A stretch of DNA of 64,000 nt from Athripsodes cinereus (GCA_947579605.1 OX388325.1:5699572-5763571), one strand, 5' to 3'. Shown: positions 1 to 10,494, numbered from the stretch's first letter. The notes: generated by a model not told the origin, from the letters alone. Program-made: numbers and translations.

Positions 1-102
1 GACACATATTTGCATGTCACGCAAGACGCATTGATCCTGTTTACAATTTGCAATGTTGTGTTCACCAGAACTGGTTTCCTCCATCATTTTATGTATTTTC
101 AT
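1..102 (-). CDS. 5' end of a tandem zinc-finger paralogue (partial)
   Basis: The first 34 codons of a gene running leftward out of the window. From the ATG at 102 the protein starts MKIHKMMEETSSGEHNIANC, the same as the start of the C2H2 gene at 3336-4907, then carries a three-residue insertion (CKQDQCVLRD against CQHVLRD). Similarity continues about 55 bp upstream of the start codon and stops near 157, where the other copy has a repeat insertion. No finger is visible because the window ends. It is a tandem duplicate on the same strand about 4.8 kb away, so this is probably part of a cluster. A pseudogene cannot be excluded from 34 codons. Confidence 0.7.
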   Translation of the reverse strand, partial: MKIHKMMEETSSGEHNIANCKQDQCVLRDMQICV

Positions 103-190
103 GAACTTGTATGCACACCACAACTTTTCTTACTAGTATTACAGAACTTGTACTACAACACGACCACGCAATGTGACGACAATATTGTAC

Positions 191-1730
191 TATTTTAACA
201 TAATATTAGTATACTCTATGTTGTACTTTGTACTGCACTACACGATTCATTATTTTCTCGATCGTTCCCATAGAAATAGAATAGATGTTACGATTTAATC
301 TCATTTCAACAAAGAAATCAATTTCACTGTTTTTCGTTATATTCGATTTTTATTATCACCAAAATAAATTTGCTTTTATCTGCGTGTTTACCCTTATGCA
401 CGAACGTGCGTAATGATGTTTTCATTTGCATAAAATATGGAAATCTCGTCTTTGACTCACCACAAACCACCTCAATTTATTTTCATATCTAGTTTAGTTA
501 TACGATCGGATCTTTTCAGATCAAAGATGAAACGAATACCAATATTTGAAATTTTTCCAGTTTAGTAAGTTATTCTACGTCAAAGCCAACGTAAGCACAG
601 TTAGCATAATAATAGTTAAGAATTGTAAGTAGATGGGACTGAAATAGAATAATATTTTAATCTCCAAGGGTAAGAACCTTTGTAATCTCCTCACCTCAGA
701 CTGTTTATGCTGCAAAAAACTCTCCTTCAAACATTATTAACTTGCTATCATCAAGAAAGCTCCCTATTCAGTAAAAGACAAAGATTCTTTTTAGTTTAAG
801 ATAACAATGCTCGGGAACTATAATATTTTGTGAGCATGTTTCCCTTAAATAAATGCTGCATATTTTTTACTTCTACTATTTGAAAAAAAAAATTAAAACG
901 AAATAAAGATCTTTCTAAATTATAAAACAATTCGGTGTGCGTCTTTGTAGTGGCAAGAGTAACCTATCTCGGTTGTTTCTCAGTTTTGGTATGAGAACAG
1001 ATATAGCTACAACAATATCAGAAGGATTTTATTGAGTAGAAAGAGGTAAGTGATATCAGCTACCTACATGAATTACTTATATACTCAGTAAAAAAAGTTA
1101 CTAGCGTGTAAAAGGTATCAAAGTGATCCTTAAGACATCTAAGTATTGATCTTCCAAACCCTGCAGCTGATTTATTTCTAAGGACTGAAGACCTTTGAGA
1201 GAACAGGCACAAATCAAGTGGTGCTGGATGAAAAGTAATGAAAGAGATATAACGAATTTTACTTACATGTATTAGACACTCAACAATTACAATATTAGAA
1301 ATAATAGAAGATAAAAATAATAAACACATATGAATAATTAAAGTATTACAAATATAAGGAATATATTAAAGATTGGAAGATATTAGAGTAATTTTTTTCT
1401 TCCATCCAAAGACCTTGCCTACCTCGACTTCTAGGTGAAGTCAATTATGGGATTTTGTCTTAAACCTAAAACCTGAAAGATATTCAAATTTTTGTGTGAG
1501 CTACTTCCTTTGATTTGTTACTTATATACTTATATTTCCACATTTTGTGAGTCGATGCAAAGACGTTTCATGTTCATTCATGCAGAATCTGCACAAGTAC
1601 ATGTCTGATGATTTCATTATTGCATGTCACAAGTACATGTTTGTTAGTCAATACTTTGGAGAGAGTTCTTAGGTTCTCTTTGTTAAATGTGAGGATGTCT
1701 CTACTTCTCTTTGGCGAGAAACCTTCCATT
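191..1730. other. No recognisable feature
   Basis: AT-rich DNA with only short random reading frames. I see no exon-like segment or named repeat here. Confidence 0.5.
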
Positions 1731-1734
1731 AGGT

Positions 1735-1850
1735 TATTTATTTATTTATTGTTCAATTCACGGCAAACATTGTCATTTACAAGATATATACATATATAAA
1801 CACACATAGGTACATATTAATTGGTGTAAAGTAATTCATATTAATAACCT
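1735..1850 (-). repeat. LINE/SINE 3' end with AAAT tail (fragment)
   Basis: TTTATTTATTTATT at the left end, read on the minus strand, is an (AAAT)n tail like those on other retroposed ends in this window. The body is not identifiable. Confidence 0.3.
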
Positions 1851-1931
1851 AAGTGATAACAAAAAAAAGCAACCAAATATTATCAATATAAACATCCATA
1901 TTAAAACAAAAGTATAGGTAGGTAATCAAAA

Positions 1932-2844
1932 CAGAGGCGGCCGGCAATATGTATTTGCGGGGGTTCGGTAAAAAAAAAAACATCCTTATAAAGAAATTCT
2001 ACCCTTCTCTCTTTACCATTAGCGAACACTTCATTTACTATTACTTATTCTACGTTTAATTCACCCATTTTAATAGTAATCTATAAGCTAAAACGATAAT
2101 AATTAATATTATATCAATTTTATATAGGTATATCGTAGATTCTTTAAATTGCATGTAACATGTCGATATAAGCGCGCTCGAATATAAAAAATCTTACAAA
2201 TAACTAATTATCTGCATAACACAATCGCGACTAGCGGTAACTGTCTATAGAAATTTTACCACTAAGTAATAAGTAATTACAGTGTATACGGCTGACCTAT
2301 GAACCTCACGACGTCAATCTATGCATTTTGACACGCTTGGTAGGTACTAATTCATCGCGTCCACATAACTAATAACAGGAATCCCTTCACATAAAAAAAC
2401 ACACTAGTCAAAAAATTTCCGTCAATGTACGACAAAATGCTACAAGGCGTATCTCTTACTCCTTTTTACGTGTGAGCATAGTTGTGTTCAATGCTCAAAA
2501 TGTCCCATATATTTTTAATATCTCCATACAATCTTAGCACCACGAACTTAGTATTGAAGTTTTACGAAATGTATGGGTTATCGGTGCGATATTAGATTTT
2601 GCACCGCTAGTTCGTTCAACATCCGCACTAAAATATTCTAACGAACAGTAGCGCTGCATGTTGCAAAGCAATAGTGAATGTGATGACTGTGTTGTTCATA
2701 TGGTAACTTGAATAATATTATTATATTGTTCATGGAAAAATTTATTAATATTTTTTAATTTTAATTATTACATATTGTTAGGTTTCTATCTTTTAAATTG
2801 GGGGTGCGTTTGAACCGCCGCTCATTATCAAAGAGCCGCCTCTG
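1932..2844. mobile_element. hAT-like non-autonomous element, 913 bp
   Basis: Ends are CAGAGGCGGC and its reverse complement GCCGCCTCTG. It is flanked on both sides by the perfect 8-bp duplication AATCAAAA (1924-1931 and 2845-2852). An 8-bp duplication and CAG...CTG ends are typical of hAT elements. No transposase frame is visible inside. Confidence 0.8.
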
Positions 2845-3244
2845 AATCAAAATAGTAGGTATCTATACAGAACAGTCCCACAATACTGCAAATAATATTA
2901 AAAAAAAATACGATATGTATGTCTGAGCATCAGTAGGCAAGCACTTGCAACAACAACCAAGAGGAGCAAAACTGACCAATACCAATTAGTTAGGTACTTC
3001 TATAGGTATGCACCTGCAGCACAAACCCGGCTATCACTATGTTATTGGCATACTTTTGTCCTGGTTTTGTAAAACAGTTATTCATTGTTTTTTTTTCAGA
3101 TATTAGAGATAGATTGTGCCAGTGTGCACGCATCGGGTATGAAAGACAAACTGAGTGTTATGTGTGTGTGGCGATTCGAACCATGTGCAGGGCATCTCAG
3201 ATGGGCATGCATCAGTGTATTGTGGTAATGTAGAATAGCCATCG

Positions 3245-3335
3245 GCGTCGTTATATCTATACACTCAAAAGATTTTTCACCACTGTGAATTCTTTTGTGT
3301 ATTATCAAATCAGAAGTCTGTATTTATAAATTTTT
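3245..3335 (-). pseudogene. Decayed extra zinc finger downstream of the 13-finger gene
   Basis: Read on the minus strand beyond the stop of the finger gene, the DNA still resembles finger sequence: a KKF segment, then SDLIIHKRIHSGEKSFEC. About 18 nt covering the first Cys pair are missing just after GEKP, and a small length change near KKF shifts the frame again. This looks like a finger lost by deletion, which created the present stop. Confidence 0.65.
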
Positions 3336-4907
3336 TCATACAGGTTTTTCACCACTGTGGATCCTTTTATGTCTCTGCAAATGATAAGACTGGCTAAATT
3401 TTTTCATGCAGATATTACACTCAAAAGGCTTTTCGCCGCTGTGAATCCTTTTATGTCTCTGCAAATCAGAAGACCGTATAAATTTCTTCATGCAGATATT
3501 ACACTCAAAAGGTTTTTCACCACTGTGAATCCTTTTATGTGTTACCAAATGAGATGATTCTAAGAATTTCATCATGCAGATATTACACTCAAAAGGTTTT
3601 TCACCACTGTGAATCCTTTTATGTGTTTTCAAATAAGATAATTCTCTGAATTTCATCGCACAAATATTACACTCAAAAGGTTTTTCACGACTGTGAGTCC
3701 TTTTGTGTCTTGCCATATGAGAAGAATTACTAAATTTCTTCATGCAGATATCACATTCGAAAGGTTTTTCACCCGTGTGAGTCCTTTTGTGTAATGCCAC
3801 ATGAGAAGAATTACTAAATTTCTTCATGCAGATATTACATTCGAAAGGTTTTTCACCACTGTGAATTCTTTTGTGTATTGCCAAAGAAGAAGGGTGTTTA
3901 AATATCTTCAAGCAGATAATACATTCAAAAGATTTTTCATCACTGTGAATCTGTTTATGTGTCTGCAAATAAGAAGACCGGCTAAATTTTTTCATGCAGA
4001 TATTACACTCAAAAGGTTTTTCACCACTGTGAATTCTTTTGTGTTTTGCCAAAGAAGAAGGGTTTTGAAATGTCTTCAAGCAGATAATACATTCAAAAGG
4101 GTTTTCATCACTGTGAATCTGTTTATGTCTCTGCAAATGATAAGACCGGCTAAATTTTTTCATGCAGATATTACACTCAAAAGGCTTTTCGCCGCTGTGA
4201 ATCCTTTTATGTCTCTGCAAATCAGAAGACCGTATAAATTTCTTCATGCAGATGTTACACTCAAAAGGTTTTTCACCACTGTGAATCCTTTTATGTGTTA
4301 CCAAATTAGATGATTCTAAGAATTTCATCATGCAGATATTACACTCAAAAGGTTTTTCACCACTGTGGATCCTTTTATGTCTCTGAAAATGAGAAGACCG
4401 GCTAAATTTTTTCATGCAGATATTACACTCAAAAGGTTTTTCACCATTGTGAATCACTCTATGCTTCTTTATATTACTTAAAGTACTGAAGTTTTCGAAT
4501 GAAGTTGTACTTGCACTGTTGTCATGTAATTTTTTTGTCGACCTCCTCTTGCTGCTTGTATTGTGAACATTTGTACTTCTCGTTTCCTCTACACGTGTTT
4601 GATTATTTGGACCTGGTGGACACTCTGTAAGTGGGGAAGATGTGCTAGCCATTGTTATATTGTTGATTCTCTCGCATTCAACTTTTATATCTGGTTCATG
4701 TATATCAATATCACCATACGGAACTGCATATCCAATGTCACAACTTTTTTCCTCCACAGGTTCCTGTTTCACTACGACATTCGGCAAAAAGGCTTCTATA
4801 CTGTCATCCTTAGTGACACATATTTGCATGTCACGCAAGACATGTTGACAATTTGCAATGTTGTGTTCACCAGAACTGGTTTCCTCCATCATTTTATGTA
4901 TTTTCAT
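3336..4907 (-). CDS. C2H2 zinc-finger protein, 13 tandem fingers
   Basis: An intronless frame of 523 codons from the ATG at 4907; ATG codons 6 and 7 are equally plausible starts. Residues 1 to about 150 form a low-complexity acidic/Ser-Thr region with two matches to the sumoylation pattern, VKQE and IKVE. Then come 13 complete C-x2-C-x12-H-x3-H fingers joined by HSGEKPFEC-type linkers, preceded by one half finger that keeps only its His pair. Repeats are 28 residues (84 bp) and very alike. Fingers 2-4 (LESSN, IRSSD, SRSYH) reappear as fingers 11-13 (LESSH, IRSSD, SQSYH), so a three-finger block was duplicated. There is no ZAD, BTB or KRAB domain. Linked fingers of this kind usually bind DNA, so a nuclear regulator is likely; the target is unknown. 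The C-terminus ends abruptly at GEKPV with a decayed finger beyond, and a paralogue starts at 102. Confidence 0.85.
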   Translation of the reverse strand: MKIHKMMEETSSGEHNIANCQHVLRDMQICVTKDDSIEAFLPNVVVKQEPVEEKSCDIGYAVPYGDIDIHEPDIKVECERINNITMASTSSPLTECPPGPNNQTRVEETRSTNVHNTSSKRRSTKKLHDNSASTTSFENFSTLSNIKKHRVIHNGEKPFECNICMKKFSRSSHFQRHKRIHSGEKPFECNICMMKFLESSNLVTHKRIHSGEKPFECNICMKKFIRSSDLQRHKRIHSGEKPFECNICMKKFSRSYHLQRHKQIHSDENPFECIICLKTFQNPSSLAKHKRIHSGEKPFECNICMKKFSRSSYLQTHKQIHSDEKSFECIICLKIFKHPSSLAIHKRIHSGEKPFECNICMKKFSNSSHVALHKRTHTGEKPFECDICMKKFSNSSHMARHKRTHSREKPFECNICAMKFRELSYLKTHKRIHSGEKPFECNICMMKFLESSHLVTHKRIHSGEKPFECNICMKKFIRSSDLQRHKRIHSGEKPFECNICMKKFSQSYHLQRHKRIHSGEKPV

Positions 4908-4972
4908 GAACTTGTATGCACACCACAACTTTTCTTACTAGTATCACAGTCTCACAGAACTTGTACTACAAC

Positions 4973-5100
4973 CAGGGTTGCCAGGTGTTCGGTATTCTAC
5001 CGAACCGTTCGGTATTTTAGCACCGTGTTCGGTATTTTAGCACCGTGTTCGGTGTTCGGTATGACAAAAATACCGAAGTATGGGCGGTTCGGTATTTTTT
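4973..5100. repeat. hAT-like end with repeated TTCGGTATT motifs
   Basis: Starts CAGGGTTGCCAG, the same terminus as the complete element at 5894-6256. It then carries several TTCGGTATT copies in both orientations. No matching right end or target duplication was found. Its left edge is where similarity to the paralogue flank at 1-157 ends. Confidence 0.5.
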
Positions 5101-5655
5101 TCTGATTAATTTTCTCCCTATTAAACGACGTAAACCCTATCTTGAAACAGATAATTAAAACAATAATGGCAGTATCAATGTAGAAATGCTTACGTGGAAA
5201 GAGTATTTAGCCATAATATGAATTATTTGTGGACAAACAGCCGTAATATAGTGATTGTGGACATTGAGTTTTGTTAAGAGACTGTATTTGGTTGCTGTTT
5301 GTATTGTAGATAGGTATGTGTTTGTTTTTATTGTTGTTTGGTGAGCGCTATTGTTTTAAGTTAATTATATGAAATATGTTCAAACCCTCAAAGCACGAGC
5401 ACTGCTCAATTTTGAGGGGTCAAATATGTAATAAATGTGTTTTTTTTAGTAATAAGGTGTGTTTGTAATATTGTTAAGTTGTAAATTTTATTTAAATAAA
5501 AATATTTGAATTTGAATATGGTGAAGGCTGTATACTATGTGTATACTATGTAATATCAGTCTGACTTGTCGCGAAATGCATGGGGCAGTTAGGCAGTTAA
5601 AGCAAATAAGACATTGCTTATGATTAGTCAATATTTATTTTACTCTCATCTAGAC
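5101..5655. other. Intergenic, nothing recognised
   Basis: AT-rich with no supported gene. An AATAAA-like stretch near 5495 has no gene to serve. Confidence 0.5.
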
Positions 5656-5815
5656 CAGAGGCGGCTCTTTATCCAAAGTGAAGAAATGTGAATGCTACTT
5701 AATCTCTTTTGTTCGTCATCGCTAGTGATCACTATTGATGAAACGTCCGTGCACACCTCTTCACTTTGGAGGATCATCCAGAGTGATCACTGAAAGTGAA
5801 CAAATGTGAACGCCC
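5656..5815. repeat. Short interspersed element related to hAT ends
   Basis: Begins CAGAGGCGGCTCTTT, matching one terminus of the element at 1932-2844, and contains inverted motifs of the AGTGATCACT and TTCACTTTGGA type. Similar motifs occur near 62890-62965. The right boundary is not clear. Confidence 0.4.
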
Positions 5816-5893
5816 CTTCAAATCTATGCAATTTTGTCATTAAAAATCTATGAATTTTGTACATGATTGTCTATGATTTATCAAACGTCAAAA

Positions 5894-6256
5894 CAGGGTT
5901 GCCAGACGTACGGTAATTACCGTACTTGTACGGTAATTTCATTCCCCGTACGGTAGTAAATTACCGTACGACAAAAGTACGGTAATTTCAAATCAAAACT
6001 GACGTACGGAAAATGTACGGTAATTTGGCAATTTGGGACACAAATCACTTACAGGAAAGTTTGCAGATAAAAGTATGACCTATTTTGTATCCATCAAGGG
6101 TCAAGGACGTTTATCACGTGTACACAGCATGAGAGCACGGGGGGGACGAAAAAGACTGCACTCGGGAAAAGGCCTTCTTAACTCGAGAAGATAGTGGCTA
6201 ACGGCGCACTTTAGTGATGTACGGTGAAATTTTGGATTCACAATCTGGCAACCCTG
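5894..6256. mobile_element. hAT-like MITE, 363 bp
   Basis: Perfect 13-bp terminal inverted repeats (CAGGGTTGCCAGA) and a perfect 8-bp target duplication CGTCAAAA (5886-5893 and 6257-6264). The interior has repeated TACGGTAATT motifs and no coding capacity. Its right edge is about 155 bp upstream of the first ATG of the ZAD gene, so it probably lies in that gene's promoter. Confidence 0.9.
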
Positions 6257-6411
6257 CGTCAAAATAATAATGTTGAAGAGAAAATGACAAAATGTCAACA
6301 CGGCAAAATGTCGATTGTCGAAGAAAGTTGTGAAATAAAATTTGATGGAACACTGAAAAGGGTAATCTGTGAGAAAAGAAAATAAGCTTATTTTTATCAT
6401 TTCATGACCAG

Positions 6412-7917
6412 GTGTATTTGATCCAATTATTAAGAGTGAAAATGAAGACCGAAACGGAACTTATAAATATAATTATGTCAGGGAAAAGAGAATCTTTGTG
6501 TCGTGTTTGTCTGTCAGACGAAAATAATGATCCTAAAATATCCTTATTTGAAGAACTTGTAGATTTTAAAATCAGTTTACCTGAACAAATATCCCTGTGC
6601 ACTCGTGTCAGGATCATCCAAATAGATCAGTTTCCAAAAATGATTTGTAATTATTGTTTAAAAGACTTAAAATTAGCAAATGACTTTAGATTGAAATGTG
6701 AAAACTCTGAAGCCCTTTTGAAGAAGATTTTTAAGGTTTACTCAGTGAAAGGCGAATCAGATTTGCCAGCAGTTAATAGTGGAGTTTACAAGGAGATTCC
6801 TTTGAAAAAATTAATAAATTTAAAGGACATTAAAATAGAAGATTTTGACTACCACCAACAAGAAGATAGTATTATAGATTATGAACTCTCAGATAGTGAA
6901 GCTAAAATGGTAAAGAAAAAACGTAAAAATATAATAAAAACAGATGGAAGTTATGCAAAAAAGAAAAAAATCCAAAAACAACATAACGCTAAAACTAATA
7001 AAAAGAATTCACAGTTGGATTTAGTCTGCGATATTACAATCAAATCAGAATCAAAAGATGAAAAAGACTTGTCTGGTGATTTTGCTTGTCCACAATGTTT
7101 GAAAAGTTTTAAAAGTCAATATTCGTTAACACTACATACAAATAGAATGCACTCAACTAAAGTACGCGTAGGGTATATTGTTGGGAAAGGTGCGGAAAAA
7201 CGTTTTTGTTGTACAGACTGTGAATTTCAAACAAAACGACGGCAAACTTTAGAGTATCACATGAGCAGACATACAGGCCTAAAACAATTTAGATGCGAGG
7301 AGTGCGGACGAGGATTTGCGCAACACAGTAGTCTTTATACGCACATGAAAATACATAGCGATAAGACATATTATATTTGCGATTATTGCACTAAGGAATT
7401 CAAACGAAGAAACACTTTTATACGACACCTTTTAGTTCATACAGATCAGAGAAATTATAAATGCGAAATATGTGACAAAGCTCTCAAAAGCAAAGGAGCC
7501 CTACGCGATCATATTAACAGACATAAACAAATCAAAAATTACAGTTGTCATATATGCGCGTTGAGATTTGTATCCCTCCCTGAACTTAATAACCATATGC
7601 AGTGTCATAATCAATCTATGAAAATCTACAAGTGTAATGTGTGCACATATTCAACTTACACCAAACGTATGTTAGTAGCGCATGTTACTCGTCATACGGC
7701 ATCAAGAGATTTTGCTTGTGACCAATGCGACGCAGCGTTTCAAACCATTTATTCATTGAATATCCACAAACGTAAACATACTAAAGAGAATAAGTATCCT
7801 TGCCCGTTGTGTGATACAATGTTCCGTTATAGTTATTCGGTGAATAAGCACATGATGCGTACGCATAACAAAAGATTCACGTGGAACTCTACTATTGACA
7901 GAAGAGTTGTTAAGTGA
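6412..7917 (+). CDS. ZAD-C2H2 zinc-finger transcription factor
   Basis: A single uninterrupted frame of 501 codons. Residues about 29-85 form a ZAD domain, with the first Cys pair in LCRVCL and the second in MICNYCLKDL; this arthropod domain binds zinc and usually mediates dimerisation. Residues about 165-195 are lysine-rich (KMVKKKRK, KKKKIQKQ) and look like a nuclear localisation signal. Nine C2H2 fingers follow, the first starting FACPQC and the last YPCPLC; finger 2 starts RFCCTDC and finger 7 has the spacing-conserved but divergent YKCNVC. Three in-frame ATGs precede the ZAD. The third (codon 22, MSGKRESLC) begins just before the domain and is the likeliest start. A poly(A) signal lies at 8130. 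Expected role: sequence-specific nuclear DNA binding; target unknown. Confidence 0.9.
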   Translation: MYLIQLLRVKMKTETELINIIMSGKRESLCRVCLSDENNDPKISLFEELVDFKISLPEQISLCTRVRIIQIDQFPKMICNYCLKDLKLANDFRLKCENSEALLKKIFKVYSVKGESDLPAVNSGVYKEIPLKKLINLKDIKIEDFDYHQQEDSIIDYELSDSEAKMVKKKRKNIIKTDGSYAKKKKIQKQHNAKTNKKNSQLDLVCDITIKSESKDEKDLSGDFACPQCLKSFKSQYSLTLHTNRMHSTKVRVGYIVGKGAEKRFCCTDCEFQTKRRQTLEYHMSRHTGLKQFRCEECGRGFAQHSSLYTHMKIHSDKTYYICDYCTKEFKRRNTFIRHLLVHTDQRNYKCEICDKALKSKGALRDHINRHKQIKNYSCHICALRFVSLPELNNHMQCHNQSMKIYKCNVCTYSTYTKRMLVAHVTRHTASRDFACDQCDAAFQTIYSLNIHKRKHTKENKYPCPLCDTMFRYSYSVNKHMMRTHNKRFTWNSTIDRRVVK

Positions 7918-8129
7918 AGAATTACAACCACTCTATAAGACTCCCTTTTGATGGATAATACTGAAACAAATCTCCTCAATTGAGAATGTGTTTGATGATG
8001 ATAATTTCTTTCTTTTGATGCTACTTTACGATTCTTTGACTGTCTTCAGAGTGTCGGTGATAAGAGCTGCTTTTGTTTTGCTTCTAAAATGAATAATATT
8101 GTTGTAACACTTCAGTGAGCGATGCTACA

Positions 8130-8135
8130 AATAAA
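8130..8135 (+). terminator. Poly(A) signal of the ZAD gene
   Basis: AATAAA about 215 bp after the stop codon, the first canonical signal downstream. Confidence 0.5.
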
Positions 8136-8144
8136 ACTCTGATC

Positions 8145-8345
8145 GCGTAAGAAACCCTGAGATAGGTAGAAGATTTGGAGTTACGGATGTTGTTGAAAGA
8201 GTGGGAAAGTTGAAGTGGTCATGTTTAGGGCATGTTGCTAGACTCAAAGATCAAAGATGGACAAAAAGGGTAGTGGAGTGGAAAACTCGCAACATTTCGT
8301 CACGCCCAAAATGTACAGTCGGGTCTGCCTAATTGACATTTTAGA
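8145..8345 (+). pseudogene. LINE-B family 3' coding fragment
   Basis: Reads VGKLKWSCLGHVARLKDQRW then a tryptophan-containing VVEW segment, matching the C-terminal end of the LINE-B fragment at 48490-48757 ([15 protein letters not shown]). The extreme 3' part is missing. Confidence 0.6.
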
Positions 8346-8427
8346 AGACAGCCAAATAAAGGTGAATAAATACAATTAATCCTACTAATTTTTTTATAAA
8401 CTATTCATTTTCTCTATTATAATGTGT

Positions 8428-9382
8428 GGATTCTTCTTCTTCTTATGGGTTATACCCGTTATATTCGTATCTCAAGATCCCGCAGCCATGAGATCGCGTC
8501 GTCCGACCCTAAACTAAGTGCTTGCAACCCGCCATCGTATGAATATCGGGGACATATGTTCACCACGTGGTCTGTTGTTTGGTCAGCACCACACACACAT
8601 AACGGAGAGTCTGCGAGTCCCCATTGATGTAGGTGTGATGCTGTGCATCCGACCCCACTCCTTAGTCTGTTCAGCGTGCACCAGAGTTTTCTGGGCAAAG
8701 TAGAGCCTGGAAGCTGTACAGTTGGATCTGCAACCAGGTTATGGTTTTTCACCCTTGTCGTTGCCCACAGATCTCGCCATTTGTCATCAGTTGGTTGTCT
8801 ATCGCTTGCAGCTGTAATCTAATATGGATGCCGCGATTTTAGTTGATATTTAGGTGGATGTTCTATATCTATATGTATAGGGAGATCTGGATTATTAATG
8901 ATTTTCTGGTGTTCTCTGTATAGTGCTTCTTCACGCCTGAGATGTGCGGGCGGTATATTGGAGAGCACTGGGAGCCAAGGTAGAGGAGTTGGTTTGAGAG
9001 TACCACTGATAATTCTCATAGCTTCATTTAGTTGGGTGTCTATGAGTTTTGTATGTGCACTTTTTAGCCACACTGGTGAACAATACTCTACGGCTGAGTA
9101 AACCAAACCGATTCCCGCAGTTTTCAATGTTCGGGCATCACATCCCCACGTAGTTCCGGCGAGTTTATATAGCACATTAAGTCTACTCTTTACTTTTTGC
9201 TGGAGGGTTTCAAGATGAGCCTTGTATGTTAGTGCTCTGTCCAGTGTAACACCTAGATAACGAGGGTGTGCTTCATTATGTATTCTGCTTCCTCCAAAGT
9301 AGACATCAACTTCTTTTCTCGCCTGTGCATTGTGGAGATGGAAAGATGTAACGGTTGTTTTGTTTGGGTTTGGCTTGTGTGG
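8428..9382 (-). pseudogene. Jockey-like LINE reverse-transcriptase C-terminal fragment
   Basis: Minus-strand pieces in order: a thumb-like segment with HPRYLGVTLDRALTYKAH, then NVLYKLAGTTWG and SAVEYCSPVW, then a Cys/His tail (WGLADSPLCVCG, QTTDHVV, CP) typical of jockey-like ORF2 ends. The frame changes near 8753-8818. The 5' end is truncated. The RT at 63420-63940 belongs to the same family (KYLGVKIDRSLTYKAH). Confidence 0.8.
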
Positions 9383-9671
9383 ATTGAAACGATGTTATTA
9401 TGAAATAAGTGATATATTACAAAACGTTATGACTAAATATGTAATAAAATGATTTCTGTAAAATCTGTAGATAAGACGACGTTACATTTTAGACATGAAG
9501 ATTTTTACAAAAATTTAATTAAAAAAAGGAGACATTTTTCGGTATTCTTAAATATTGCAGTTAGAAACTGTAAATTGATGATTTTTATTTATTTATGTAG
9601 TTACAATGTACATATGATGTATTATTTACAAAATAAAATTCTATAAAACTAATGTGTTTATTTTATTTTAT

Positions 9672-10075
9672 TTATACACTGCCAGCTCATGAAATCATTA
9701 CTAAGATCTTAATTCAAGAAAATAATACCCTACCTGGAAACCTTGCATTTATAGAAAAATCTAACTGGATTGGCCACAACATCAGGCACCCAGAATTACT
9801 CATCACCATCGCGGAAGGTAGGACCGAAAAAAGAAATGTTAGAGGCCAACCAAGAGACACCTGTATGGACCAACTGAAGAAGGACATGAACTGTGGCACA
9901 TGTGTAGAATTAAATGGTAGAGGCCGGCAAAGAGATAACTATCTGGGCCAACTGAAGAAAGATATGAACTGTGGCACCTACGTAGAATTAAAGATGGTAA
10001 CAGAAAATAGGGAGGAATGGAGAAGAAAATCCAAACCCATTGTAGACCAACCTAATGGATTGTAACTTAATATAT
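9672..10075 (+). pseudogene. LINE-D family 3' fragment with internal duplication
   Basis: Encodes [19 protein letters not shown] and ends with the ENREEWRRK tail seen in other LINE-D copies (39870-40500 and 58346-58783). The QLKKDMNCGT block occurs twice in tandem, a duplication of about 75 bp absent from the other copies. Confidence 0.75.
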
Positions 10076-10236
10076 ATGCTGTTTTTAACATATTGGAGAA
10101 ATTTTGATACTAGAATTTTGAATTAATAATGGACTATTACTAAAATAACTATTATAACAAACACAAACAATTTTTTCCACAAATGAAAGTGGACTAACTG
10201 CATGTAGTAAACATGTAAGTCATCTTTACGATACCT

Positions 10237-10482
10237 GGGGCCGTAGACAAACCGCACTTGGCGATCGACTAATGATGAACTTTTCGACAATGTACCATAT
10301 AATTATTTATCGCGCCTTTGCGATAAACTCGCCCTCTGTATATTGATTGTATTTAATTTGAATGTATACCTTTTATGTAATTGTTTTTTATCAATGTACA
10401 GTAAAGAATGAATAAATAAATAAATAATTATGCATTATTGTTGCGGTTATTGACGAAAATTCGTTTGTAGTCGATCGCCAAG
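10237..10482. mobile_element. MITE (GCCGTAGACAAACCG ends) split by a SINE-3 tail
   Basis: Left arm GGGGCCGTAGACAAACCG...GCGATCGACTA and right arm TAGTCGATCGCCAAG match the uninterrupted copy at 52806-52952. The middle is occupied by the insertion at 10307-10424. Confidence 0.75.
10307..10424 (+). repeat. SINE-3 3' half inserted in the MITE
   Basis: CGATAAACTCGCCCTCTGTA to an (AAAT)n tail, as in the full copy at 41757-42062. Flanked by TAATTAT on both sides (10300-10306 and 10425-10431), which occurs once in the empty MITE at 52.8 kb. Confidence 0.8.
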
Positions 10483-10494
10483 CAGTTTACTTTG

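Noticed and set aside
3801..4313. 170-codon plus-strand open frame
   Set aside because: It is the antisense shadow of the 84-bp zinc-finger repeats; the codon pattern simply mirrors the C2H2 gene.
4563..5105. 180-codon plus-strand open frame
   Set aside because: Antisense to the N-terminal part of the finger gene and running into a repeat; no domain or start context.
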